In this document: positions 24,723 to 34,200 of the stretch, piece by piece
How the letters are laid out: each line of letters starts with the position of its first letter
Position numbering within the stretch: the stretch's first letter is position 1
Assembly: GCA_028280855.1 (NCBI GenBank)
Contig: JANQLA010000502.1
Coordinates: 1 to 44,877, forward strand
Direction of reading: 5' to 3'
DNA length: 44,877 nt
Source: Melioribacteraceae bacterium
Lineage (GTDB): Bacteria > Bacteroidota > Ignavibacteria > Ignavibacteriales > Melioribacteraceae
Translations under genes and position numbers: made by a program
Notes under the pieces: model-generated
The model's database searches: none
What the model saw: the letters and a program-made list of their open reading frames with translations, nothing else
Told to the model about the DNA's origin: nothing

Positions 24723-27700
24723 TTAACGCATCAAAATCATTTTCTTAGTTTTTCTAAAACCACCAGCCTCAATAGTATAAAAATAAATGCCGCTAGCAAA
24801 TTTTGATGCATTAAAGATTGCTTTGTGCTGACCGGCTTCCTGAAAATGATTTACCAGCACCTCTACCTGTCTGCCTAAGATATCGTAGATTTTTACTTTT
24901 ACCATTGCATCTTCTTTAATGCTGTACTTTATCTCTGTAGTTGGGTTAAATGGATTTGGGTAATTCTGGTCTATACTGAATTGCAATTCTTCTTCAAAGT
25001 TTTGGGCTACAGAACCTTGTTGCTGAATGACTTCATCAGTATAAATATACACAGAACCTGAACTGGAACCCATATCATCATCTTCTTTAGCACCTACAAC
25101 TAAATGGTAGTCGGAAATTGCTAGATCATAACCGTAATAGTCGTCAGTAAATCCATCACTTGCAGCAACAGTTTTATGCCAATTCCAAGTATTACCATCA
25201 TATTTGTAGATAAAACACTTAGCATTTCTACGCCTGCTTTTTTCCCCAACAACAGCATAAAGATTAGCAATTGAAACAGTCACTCCAAAATCATCAGTAC
25301 CGGTTTCTGCTAATCTTTGTCTATAAACCCATTCATCGTTAACATTTTCAAATATATATGCTGCTCCTGAGTACTCACTTTTTGCACCAACAATCAAAAA
25401 TTTGTCTGTTATATCAATTGACCAGCCGAAATATTTGTTTCCAGTCCTTGTCGGATGCTTCAATTCCTGCATAAATGTAAAGCTACTTCCATTTTTTTTG
25501 TAAATATAAACTGAACCGTCATAAGAACCATCTTCATTATACGGGGAACCGACAGCAGAATAGTTTTCACTTGCAGCAACTGAAATTCCTAGGTGGTCAA
25601 AATCATCCTCCCCTTTAACTGTGTAAGCTATATCCCAGTTATTTCCTGATCTTTCATAAAAAAATGCTAAGCCTTTATAATTACTAAATTCATTATCACT
25701 GTAAACAGCGATATTTTTAGAAATATCCAAAATGTCGCCATAATCATTTGAATAACTACTACTAGTGGACGATATTCTTTTTGATAAAGTCCATGTTGAA
25801 TCATTTATATCAAATATCGAAACCACTTTACTTAGATAATTACCAACCATAGCATAATTCTCTGTAATAGCTACTGCATAACCAAAATGTTCTACATTAG
25901 AGTTGTTGTCATAAATGTCATACTTAAACTCTAAATTACCATTATCAAATTTGTAAACTGATGCAAATCCCCTTTTATTTAAAGTGCTGATTTGACCTCT
26001 TGGGCAGCCAACTATCACCCAATCTTCATAAATATCAACAGAATTGCCAAAATAATCGCCATAATCAATTTCGGGGTGAGTTATTTTTATTTCATTTGTG
26101 AAGTTTGATTCAAAAAAATTCCCTGTAAATTCTAATCCACTATTGTTTACTTGTATATTGTTAATTTCAAAATTTCTTGGACTAAATTTGTAACTAAATA
26201 ATGACGGTTTTATATTACCACTCCAACCTTTTTCAACGTACCTTTGGAAAACACCGTCGCTTCCGGTTGTATTTATTATTCCATCACCATAATCAATTAC
26301 AACATCGCTTAAAGGAATGTTATTATTATCTTTTACTAAACCTGAAATTAATTTTGGGTTATAGTTCCAGATATCCCCCAAAACAACTACTGATCCTTGC
26401 TCATCGCTATTTTCACCTTTTTCATTACCTATCATTACATGCAAATTTGATATCGCAACTGATCTACCTAAATAATCCCCGGAGTCATATGATGGATCAT
26501 CGAATTTATAGAACTCTGTCCAAGTATTATTTTCCAATTTATATACATAAACACGATTATTATTTTTATAATTCCCAGGTCCACCAACTACAATGTAATT
26601 TCCATAAATATCAACAGAATTTCCAAAATCTTGACTAACTATTCCATCTGAGGGATAAATACTTTGCATAAATTCCCAGTTATTATTATTGTTTCTAAAT
26701 ATATAAATCTGCCCTGTTTTACCATTAGAAGAAAAATCAGATGGTGCTCCTACAACTAAATAATCGCCAAATGTTGAAATCGATTCACCAAAATAAACAC
26801 CTCTGTATATGTTTGGATAAGGGAAGAGTTTACTAACTTCTGTCCATACATTATTAATTTTTTTGAAAACATAAACTGCACCAACATTATCATCTTTCTC
26901 AAAATCTTTATAATCACCAATCATTAAGAAATCACCATTTATATCTATACTCCTACCAAAGTTCCCAAATCCGACATAACTTTGATCTTGAGGTACAACT
27001 TTTTGAACCTCGTTCCAATTGTTACCATCATACTCAAATATATATATTGCGCCGAGCCGATTATCATTTCCATGGGGAGCACTAACAACAATCAAATCGT
27101 TTTCAATACTTACTGCACTTCCAAAATAGTCAGCCGGTTTTGAATTACTTCCTAACAGTTTTGTTAGCAAACTCCAACTTATTCCATCAAAATGAAATAC
27201 ATAAACAGCACCTGTATAATCATTCTCTTTTGTTGCACCTACCACAAGAAAATTATTATGATAGTCTAGAACACAGCCAAAATTAATAAGACCTGTAACA
27301 TTAGGCCTCAATGCAGTTATGTAGTTCCAATCTCCATTAACAAATTCGTAAACATGCACTGCCCCACGAAATGAACCATCGTAGTCAGTTGGAGCACTAA
27401 TAAAAGCTAAGTTTTCATATATCTTTACATCATTCCCAAATCCAATCCGTGTATCTCCAATTTCGTTAGTTAAAATATGTTTATGATTTAATGTCAATTC
27501 TTTTTTCTCTAAAAGAAAATCGGTTAATTGTAAGTTATTCTTCAATGTATCAATTAAATGGCTTTGTGGTGTTGAATTGAAACCACTTTTATTTACCTTT
27601 GCCTCACCAACCCAGCCATATTCAAATTCACATTCATAATAACCGCTAATATCTGTAATTACTGTTGTATCAACCGTACCAATGAAATAAATATTTACAT

Positions 27701-30700
27701 TCTCTTGAGGCAGCAAATTTTCATCCACTACATAACCGGAAATAGTGTATCTATTTACAGCCGCAGCAAAATTTTTACTTACCTGGTCTTTTACTAAAGG
27801 GTCAATTGCAATTGTATCAGGATCAAAATTAAACCGCTCATCTTCAGGTATTAGTAATCCATTCCAGTTATAGTCCAGCTCTAAATCATAGTTGCCCAAT
27901 GAGTCTGTAAAAACATAATTCTCGCTTATGCCGGCTATTTTATTAAGTGCAACCGGGTTCGGACTTGGAGTTCCATCAACAATATTTATTTTTATTCCTT
28001 CCAAAGGTTGTAAGCCTGTTTTTTGCACAACCCCGCTTACTTCAAACGAGCCGTTAACGGAAACTAATATAGGTCCGGTTATGGTTCCCATAATTTCATC
28101 TATGTCCAAGGTAATAGACGGCTCAATTAATATCGGAGCGCCGCAATTACCATTTACATCCTTAACCTTTGCTATTAGATTAATGCTTTCGCTTGCTTCA
28201 TTTAAGTATACGGTTAAGAAGTATAGCTTGTTACCATGATTATCTTGCGACGATTGATCAGTCCAACCTCTGCATTCCTCACCGTTAAATGCTCCTAAAA
28301 CTGCTTCACTTAACTCAACGCCATCTTTCAGAATTTTAGCTGTTATGTTAGCGGTGTACTGAAATTCATTTGGATTAAATGCCCAATCAGCGGATGTTAC
28401 TGTGTAAGTCGCTTGAACAGTGTCAGTACCGCCGGAGTTAGTTATCTCCAATTTTATATCATAAATGCCGGCAATTAAAGGGTTATTCATTGTATATTCG
28501 CCTGCTCCCCCGGTATGAGTCTTTTGTCCGTCTATTAAAAAAGTTGAGGAACTCGTTTCTTTATAATACACTTTTAGCGATCCTGGTTCCGCATTATAAA
28601 ATATTTTAGGAAATGCAGGTTCTATTCCTAGATTAGGTTCAAATCGTTCAATTGTTATTAACTGAATTATAAAAACTTCGTAGTCAACTGTATCGGAATC
28701 AGTGCCCTTGGAATTATTTAAAGTAAATTCAAAAGTATGTACTCCTTCTTCAAGATTTGAAAATGCATAAGGGTGTGTACCTTCAAGTTTATATCCAAGT
28801 GGATAAGAATTACTGCCTGTTGTTGCAGTAACATCCCCGGCTTGATTAATCGTATAATCTACTGTACCACTTACCGGTGGGGACTGTGTGCCGGAAGGCG
28901 GGTTGAAGCTAAGCGGGTCTGCAATAATATTTGGCGCATCTTGCGGCCCGGAATTTTGATTGACAATCATGTTTATAGCTGAAACTCCCTCGCCGGATAA
29001 TGTTATATTGCCTGTTTGAGGCAAAGCGCCAAAGTATTCTTTATACTTAACTGTTACAATAGCATTACCGGGCCCGCTTGTGTCTGCTGCATTTATTTCG
29101 AGCCAATCATCATTTGTACTTAATTTCCAACTTATATTTGAAGTAATATTTAAGTCAAATTCCCCTCTATAATATGGAACTGTTATATCCGTTGGATCAA
29201 CAGTTAAAGTCTTTGATAATACTTCATAAGAAAGAGTATCGGAATCCGTTCCTTTTGAATTACTAAAAATAAATTCAAAAGTATGCGTTCCCTCTCCTAA
29301 ATCTGAAAACGGGTAAGTATGTGTTCCTTCTAATTTATAAATCAATGGAGCCAGATCGCCGTCTATTTTTACTGCTACATCCCCGGCTTGATTAATCGTA
29401 TAATCTACTGTGCCGCTTACCGGGGCGGTTTGCGTTCCCGACAGTGGATCGAAATCAGAAGGATTGACCGTAATATCTAGTGGATCTTGCGGTCCCGGGT
29501 TTTGTTCGACAAAAATATTTATAGGTGACACTCCTTCGCCGGATAATGTTAGACTTCCCGTTTGAGGTATAGATCCAAAATAATCTTTGTGCTTAACTGT
29601 TACTGTAGCATTGCCTGATCCTTGTGCATCTGCTTCATCTATTTCAAGCCAAATCTTATTTGAACTTAAAGTCCAACTTGTGTTTGAAGTTATGTTTAAG
29701 TCAAACTCTCCTCTGTGATACGGAATTGTTATATCCGTTGGATCAACCGATAAAGTCTTTGATAATACTTCATAATAAAGTGTATCGGAATCCGTTCCTT
29801 TTGAATTTATCAAGGTAAATATAAAAGTATGTGTCCCTTCCCCAAGATTTGAGAACGGGAAAGAGTATTCACCTTCCAACTTATACTCCAGCGGCCGCGG
29901 CCAAGGCCCTCCATTTATACTTACATCTACATCCCCGGCTTGATTAATTGAATAATATACGGTACCGCTGGCCGGTGCAGTTTGGAAACCCGAGGATGGA
30001 CTGGCTTTTATAATGTCTATATCGGGATAATCGTAAGGTCCCGGGTTTTGTTCAACAAAAATTGTTCTGGATTCGTCTCCGGCTTCAACTGTAACGCTGC
30101 CGGTTCTTGGTATTGATCCGAAGTAGTCATCATTTTTAACAATGATTGATCCATTCCCTGAGCTATTAATTGGAATTACGGTTAACCATGAACTTGCACT
30201 AACACTCCAGCTTATGTTAGAAGATACATTTACAGTTTTTGACTCTTTATAATACTGAAACGTCAAACTACTTGGGCTAACCGACAGCGAATTGGGATTA
30301 CCGGATTGATTAACCGTTAACTCTCTGCTTATTCCACCCCCACTCACAGTTACTTTGCCGGTTCTTGAACTCGTACTGGTATTTCCTGAATAACTTACGG
30401 TAAAACTTCCATTATTAGAACCGCTTGTAGGACTAACCGTTATCCAGCTAGCATTATCGCTTACGGTCCAGTTAACATTGGAACTTACACTAACATTAGT
30501 ATTTCCTGAGTTAGAGTTTGGATTAATGCTGCTCGACGGACTTATTGTAAGGTAAGGTGCACTGCCCGATTGAGTCACATTCAAAGTTCTTGTAACTTCA
30601 CCACTAGTCACATAAACCTCACCGCTTCTTGAACTTGGGTTTTGGTTTTCAGTATAGCTTACCGAAAAACTGCCACTTTTAAAGCCATCAGAGGGATTGG

Positions 30701-31217
30701 TAGTTATCCAACCTACATTTGAACTAACAGTCCAGCTTGCATTTGAAAAAACACTTATGTCAGCACTACCTGAATCTGAGTTTGATGAAATGGTTGTAGG
30801 ACTAATTCCAAGAGATGGCTCTCCTTCCAAGGTTACTGTAATAGTATCAGTAACTCCGCCATAGCTTACAGTTACAATTCCACTTGCTGCATCACCAAAG
30901 GCAACGGCACTTGTGATTGTAAAACTTCCATTACCAAATCCAATTGTTGGAGTCACACTTATCCAACCAAGATTTTCATTTACTGTCCAGTTTGTAGGTG
31001 AAGAAACTGTAATCACTTCACTACCTCCTAGGGCACCAAATGATACATTTTTAGGACTTACCCCGAAATCTGCAGTGACACCATTTGGAGAAGCTAGTGT
31101 TTCTTCAGCACCTTTCTCATTAAGAGTTGTAGATTGTGTTTGACCAAATGATTCCAAACTAATTGCAAATAAGATAATTATTGTAATAATGATTTTTATA
31201 AAATTTTTATTTTTCAT
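24723..31217 (-). CDS. Giant T9SS-secreted protein with BACON repeats and two FG-GAP propeller regions
   Basis: The start at the ATG at 31217, with GAGG 6 bases upstream, gives 2164 residues. A signal peptide ends near LESFGQTQS. Residues ~50-390 hold four BACON-type domains (patterns such as SNASWTVSSNVGWITTNPSD and ending TLNVTQSG). Residues ~395-870 hold three ~182-residue tandem units, each an Ig-like GTHTFIFTLINSKGTDSDT segment plus a BACON-like segment. A module with GAFNGEECRGW lies near 980, and carboxypeptidase-like domains near 1056-1232 and 1622-1706. Two FG-GAP-type propeller regions lie at ~1259-1616 and ~1712-2062. The C-terminal T9SS sorting domain contains DQNYPNPFNPTTEIKYSI and ends GFRKTKKMILMR. 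BACON domains are linked to carbohydrate or mucin binding, so a surface adhesin or glycan-binding role is inferred. Confidence 0.9.
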   Translation of the reverse strand: MKNKNFIKIIITIIILFAISLESFGQTQSTTLNEKGAEETLASPNGVTADFGVSPKNVSFGALGGSEVITVSSPTNWTVNENLGWISVTPTIGFGNGSFTITSAVAFGDAASGIVTVSYGGVTDTITVTLEGEPSLGISPTTISSNSDSGSADISVFSNASWTVSSNVGWITTNPSDGFKSGSFSVSYTENQNPSSRSGEVYVTSGEVTRTLNVTQSGSAPYLTISPSSSINPNSNSGNTNVSVSSNVNWTVSDNASWITVSPTSGSNNGSFTVSYSGNTSTSSRTGKVTVSGGGISRELTVNQSGNPNSLSVSPSSLTFQYYKESKTVNVSSNISWSVSASSWLTVIPINSSGNGSIIVKNDDYFGSIPRTGSVTVEAGDESRTIFVEQNPGPYDYPDIDIIKASPSSGFQTAPASGTVYYSINQAGDVDVSINGGPWPRPLEYKLEGEYSFPFSNLGEGTHTFIFTLINSKGTDSDTLYYEVLSKTLSVDPTDITIPYHRGEFDLNITSNTSWTLSSNKIWLEIDEADAQGSGNATVTVKHKDYFGSIPQTGSLTLSGEGVSPINIFVEQNPGPQDPLDITVNPSDFDPLSGTQTAPVSGTVDYTINQAGDVAVKIDGDLAPLIYKLEGTHTYPFSDLGEGTHTFEFIFSNSKGTDSDTLSYEVLSKTLTVDPTDITVPYYRGEFDLNITSNISWKLSTNDDWLEINAADTSGPGNAIVTVKYKEYFGALPQTGNITLSGEGVSAINMIVNQNSGPQDAPNIIADPLSFNPPSGTQSPPVSGTVDYTINQAGDVTATTGSNSYPLGYKLEGTHPYAFSNLEEGVHTFEFTLNNSKGTDSDTVDYEVFIIQLITIERFEPNLGIEPAFPKIFYNAEPGSLKVYYKETSSSTFLIDGQKTHTGGAGEYTMNNPLIAGIYDIKLEITNSGGTDTVQATYTVTSADWAFNPNEFQYTANITAKILKDGVELSEAVLGAFNGEECRGWTDQSSQDNHGNKLYFLTVYLNEASESINLIAKVKDVNGNCGAPILIEPSITLDIDEIMGTITGPILVSVNGSFEVSGVVQKTGLQPLEGIKINIVDGTPSPNPVALNKIAGISENYVFTDSLGNYDLELDYNWNGLLIPEDERFNFDPDTIAIDPLVKDQVSKNFAAAVNRYTISGYVVDENLLPQENVNIYFIGTVDTTVITDISGYYECEFEYGWVGEAKVNKSGFNSTPQSHLIDTLKNNLQLTDFLLEKKELTLNHKHILTNEIGDTRIGFGNDVKIYENLAFISAPTDYDGSFRGAVHVYEFVNGDWNYITALRPNVTGLINFGCVLDYHNNFLVVGATKENDYTGAVYVFHFDGISWSLLTKLLGSNSKPADYFGSAVSIENDLIVVSAPHGNDNRLGAIYIFEYDGNNWNEVQKVVPQDQSYVGFGNFGRSIDINGDFLMIGDYKDFEKDDNVGAVYVFKKINNVWTEVSKLFPYPNIYRGVYFGESISTFGDYLVVGAPSDFSSNGKTGQIYIFRNNNNNWEFMQSIYPSDGIVSQDFGNSVDIYGNYIVVGGPGNYKNNNRVYVYKLENNTWTEFYKFDDPSYDSGDYLGRSVAISNLHVMIGNEKGENSDEQGSVVVLGDIWNYNPKLISGLVKDNNNIPLSDVVIDYGDGIINTTGSDGVFQRYVEKGWSGNIKPSLFSYKFSPRNFEINNIQVNNSGLEFTGNFFESNFTNEIKITHPEIDYGDYFGNSVDIYEDWVIVGCPRGQISTLNKRGFASVYKFDNGNLEFKYDIYDNNSNVEHFGYAVAITENYAMVGNYLSKVVSIFDINDSTWTLSKRISSTSSSYSNDYGDILDISKNIAVYSDNEFSNYKGLAFFYERSGNNWDIAYTVKGEDDFDHLGISVAASENYSAVGSPYNEDGSYDGSVYIYKKNGSSFTFMQELKHPTRTGNKYFGWSIDITDKFLIVGAKSEYSGAAYIFENVNDEWVYRQRLAETGTDDFGVTVSIANLYAVVGEKSRRRNAKCFIYKYDGNTWNWHKTVAASDGFTDDYYGYDLAISDYHLVVGAKEDDDMGSSSGSVYIYTDEVIQQQGSVAQNFEEELQFSIDQNYPNPFNPTTEIKYSIKEDAMVKVKIYDILGRQVEVLVNHFQEAGQHKAIFNASKFASGIYFYTIEAGGFRKTKKMILMR
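28831..30070 (-). repeat. Tandem ~550-bp coding repeats in the giant BACON gene
   Basis: The string ACATCCCCGGCTTGATTAAT starts at 28831 and again at 29377, and a near copy starts at 29929, giving unit lengths of 546 and 552 bases. Each unit encodes one Ig-like plus one BACON-like segment. The conservation at DNA level suggests recent duplication or ongoing recombination. Confidence 0.8.
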
Positions 31218-31261
31218 TGTTAACCTCAATTTTCAAATGAATTAATTGATTTTTATTACGC

Positions 31262-34200
31262 CTACTTAAGCAGGATCATTTTATTGGTTTGGTTGAACTC
31301 ACCTGATGTGATCCTAAATAAATAAATTCCCGATGTTACTTTTTTCCCGGAATTATCTCTTCCGTCCCATATTCTTTTATGATAGCCGGCAGACAAGCTT
31401 TCACTTACAAGAGTTTTAACTTCTTGTCCCAACATGTTGTAGACCACCAAGTTTATCCTGCTATCTTCAGGTATGGCGAATTCAATTGTTGTTTCCGGGT
31501 TGAACGGATTCGGGTAATTTTGTTTTAATAAATATGATTCGGGAATTGATTCATCAATTAATTCTTCCAGGTTAAATTTGAGAGGTTTCTCAATGCTTCC
31601 CAGTTTTGAATCTGCACTAAACTCAAAACTACTATTAAGTCTGTATACCTTATCTTTATTGTGTGAATAATATTTTACATCAATTTCTTCTCCTTCAACT
31701 TCTTTACTCATTACAGGTACAAAGAATAAATTTTTGTCTAATTGACTTAAATAAACCGGTTTAATGAATCCACGGCATTCTCCTTCAAAAAATGAAGCTA
31801 CCAGATCTTCTTCATTTATTTCATTTTCTTTGTTTATTATTTCCAACACAAGAAACATCCTATGCTCAAATTCCCGGGAGTTTACATGCCATTCTAAATT
31901 AGATGCAATTTCGGAGTCATTATATGTTTTGCGAAGCAGGGCTGCCGGCGGTGGTCCATCGGGGTAAGTAAAGGTTTTGCTTGAATAAACCTTTATTTTG
32001 TAGCCCTTACCCGGCTCTAAATCAGTGAGTGTGCCCGCCCATAATGTACTGTTGTTAAATTCAGCAGTTAAATTGTCACATACAATTTGATCTCCATTCT
32101 TAAAACCTTGTGTTCCCAAAGCAAAGTTTATATCTGCACTATAAATAGATGTATAACTGATCCAGTTCCAGTTTTTCTCTAAATGAATCGGTACCCTCGA
32201 AGGTAACTGGTAACTTCCATTATAGCTCAGATCATAATCTTCCCCTATGTTGATCATAAATAATTCTACATTGTTAAATTCCTTTAAACTTCCCAGCCAG
32301 TTTCCATCGTCCATCTGCTGTGCAAAGGCAGTTTGATTTTTTATAAGATTGGTTTCATAATAAGGTATTCCTGAAGCTAAATTATCTAATGACATATTAT
32401 ATACATCCAGATTTAGAGATACCCAGTTCCAACCTTGTTCTAATTGTAAAGTTTTGCTTGGCTGAGCTAAACTGGGATAACCAGCAGATTCGTCTGTTCC
32501 TTCTATATTTGACACCGTACATTTTACCCGAAAACCTTCCGTTATTTTCATTAGAGTATTATTTGGCTGGCTGGGATTGTATGAAATAGTTACAAAGTTA
32601 TCATTTCCATTGTGTGTTACAGTGACATCCGAAGGTACACTAGCGGGGATCCAATCATAGGTTAATACTCCATCGCCCTGGCTTAAATTACATGTTAATG
32701 TTGCCTGGCCGTTAACAGGTACTTTCGGCGGATCAAGGGTAAAGTCGGCAATAATAGGCGCTGTTATTTGCGTCTCAAACGCACCTATATCAATAATCCC
32801 ATATCTTTTTCGCTGCTTACCTTCTAAGTCGGTTTGCTCATATAGGAACTGATTGTTGCCTTTGTTAAAGCAAGGTGATTCATCGAGGAACCTGTAATTG
32901 TCATTGTCGGTGTCAATAAATAATGGGTCATCTTGAATGTTATCCGAGCCTGGTAATCCAGTAATATCCTCAGTACAAACATTATAAAAATTAGAAAAAC
33001 TGGAATTAAACCAAATATTGTGTCTTAAATCTGTATTTTGAACAGCAGTATTATTGTATATAATAGAATTTTTTACAACACCGCTTTCTACGTAAACTCC
33101 ACCTCCATTATTATCTGCAGTTAGTGTAGCGCCATTATTTACAATAGTGCAATTTATTATTTCACCACTATTGTTTAAATTCACTCCTCCACCATACTGT
33201 CCAACGTTATCCATTATTAGGCAATTAATAATTTTGCCACCATTCATTTTAATGCCACCACCGAGCCATCCTTCATTCTCTTTAATTATGCAGTTTTCTA
33301 ATGTCCCTCCATTAAGCAAATAAGCCCCCGCTCCTCTAAAGCCACTACCATTCATTATAGTGAATCCGACGATTTTTGCATTTGAGTTATTAATCTGAAT
33401 ACAGCTGGTATTGTCACTACCATAAAAATCAATAATAGTATTAAATGCGCCCTCCGTGGATTCAATAATTAATTCTTTATCCACAAGTATTGTCTTGTTT
33501 TCTCCATCATTCCCTGCGAGATCATATTTGTAAGTCCCAGGTGCAACGATAATCTTATCCCCATCTGCAGCAGCTTTTATTGCTTCTTCAAATGTTCTTG
33601 CGGGCTTATCTATACTTCTAAAAGGATAGTTTAATTGGTCATCTCCTTCAGTTGATACATAATGTATTGGTGAAGCAGCAGTATTTAGAACAGTAAATAC
33701 ACCATCATTAGTGTCGAAAATGGTTGTATTGCTCTGTAAACTAATTCTAATTTTAGTGACTGATGATTCGTCACTGTTTATTCCAAAAATCACTGGAGCT
33801 CTTTTGTTTGTCTTTGGACCAATAGGAGCACCTACATTATTTCCTTGAGCATCATCGATCAATTTCTTCCATGTTACTCCATTATCCGGTGAATAATCAT
33901 ATTTAAAATTTTCACTTGAAGCTATATTATATATTTCCCATTCTAAATAACGTTGAGGTAATGGTTGGCCTGGTGTATATTCGATTATTGTACCATCCAG
34001 GCTGTTGTTTACAATGATAAAAGGATCCTTTGTCAACAAAATGAATTGACCAATTTTCTCAACATTACCATAACCGGCTTTTTTACCCACAATTTTTATT
34101 TCGCTTTCAGGATAAAGGTTTTCAGTAAAAGCTGGTGGTGTCCAGCTATGATTATATGTACCACTTAAAACGTTCTTATTTTTAATAATCTCTATCCAAT

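Noticed and set aside
26201-26638. 145-codon frame antisense to the FG-GAP part of the giant gene
   Set aside because: It is rich in His, Tyr and Leu and low in complexity, as expected from the reverse strand of the propeller repeats; the opposite strand is clearly coding.
28831-30070. Possible CRISPR-like or satellite repeats
   Set aside because: Units of about 550 bases are in-frame coding repeats of an exported protein; there are no short direct repeats with spacers and no cas genes.
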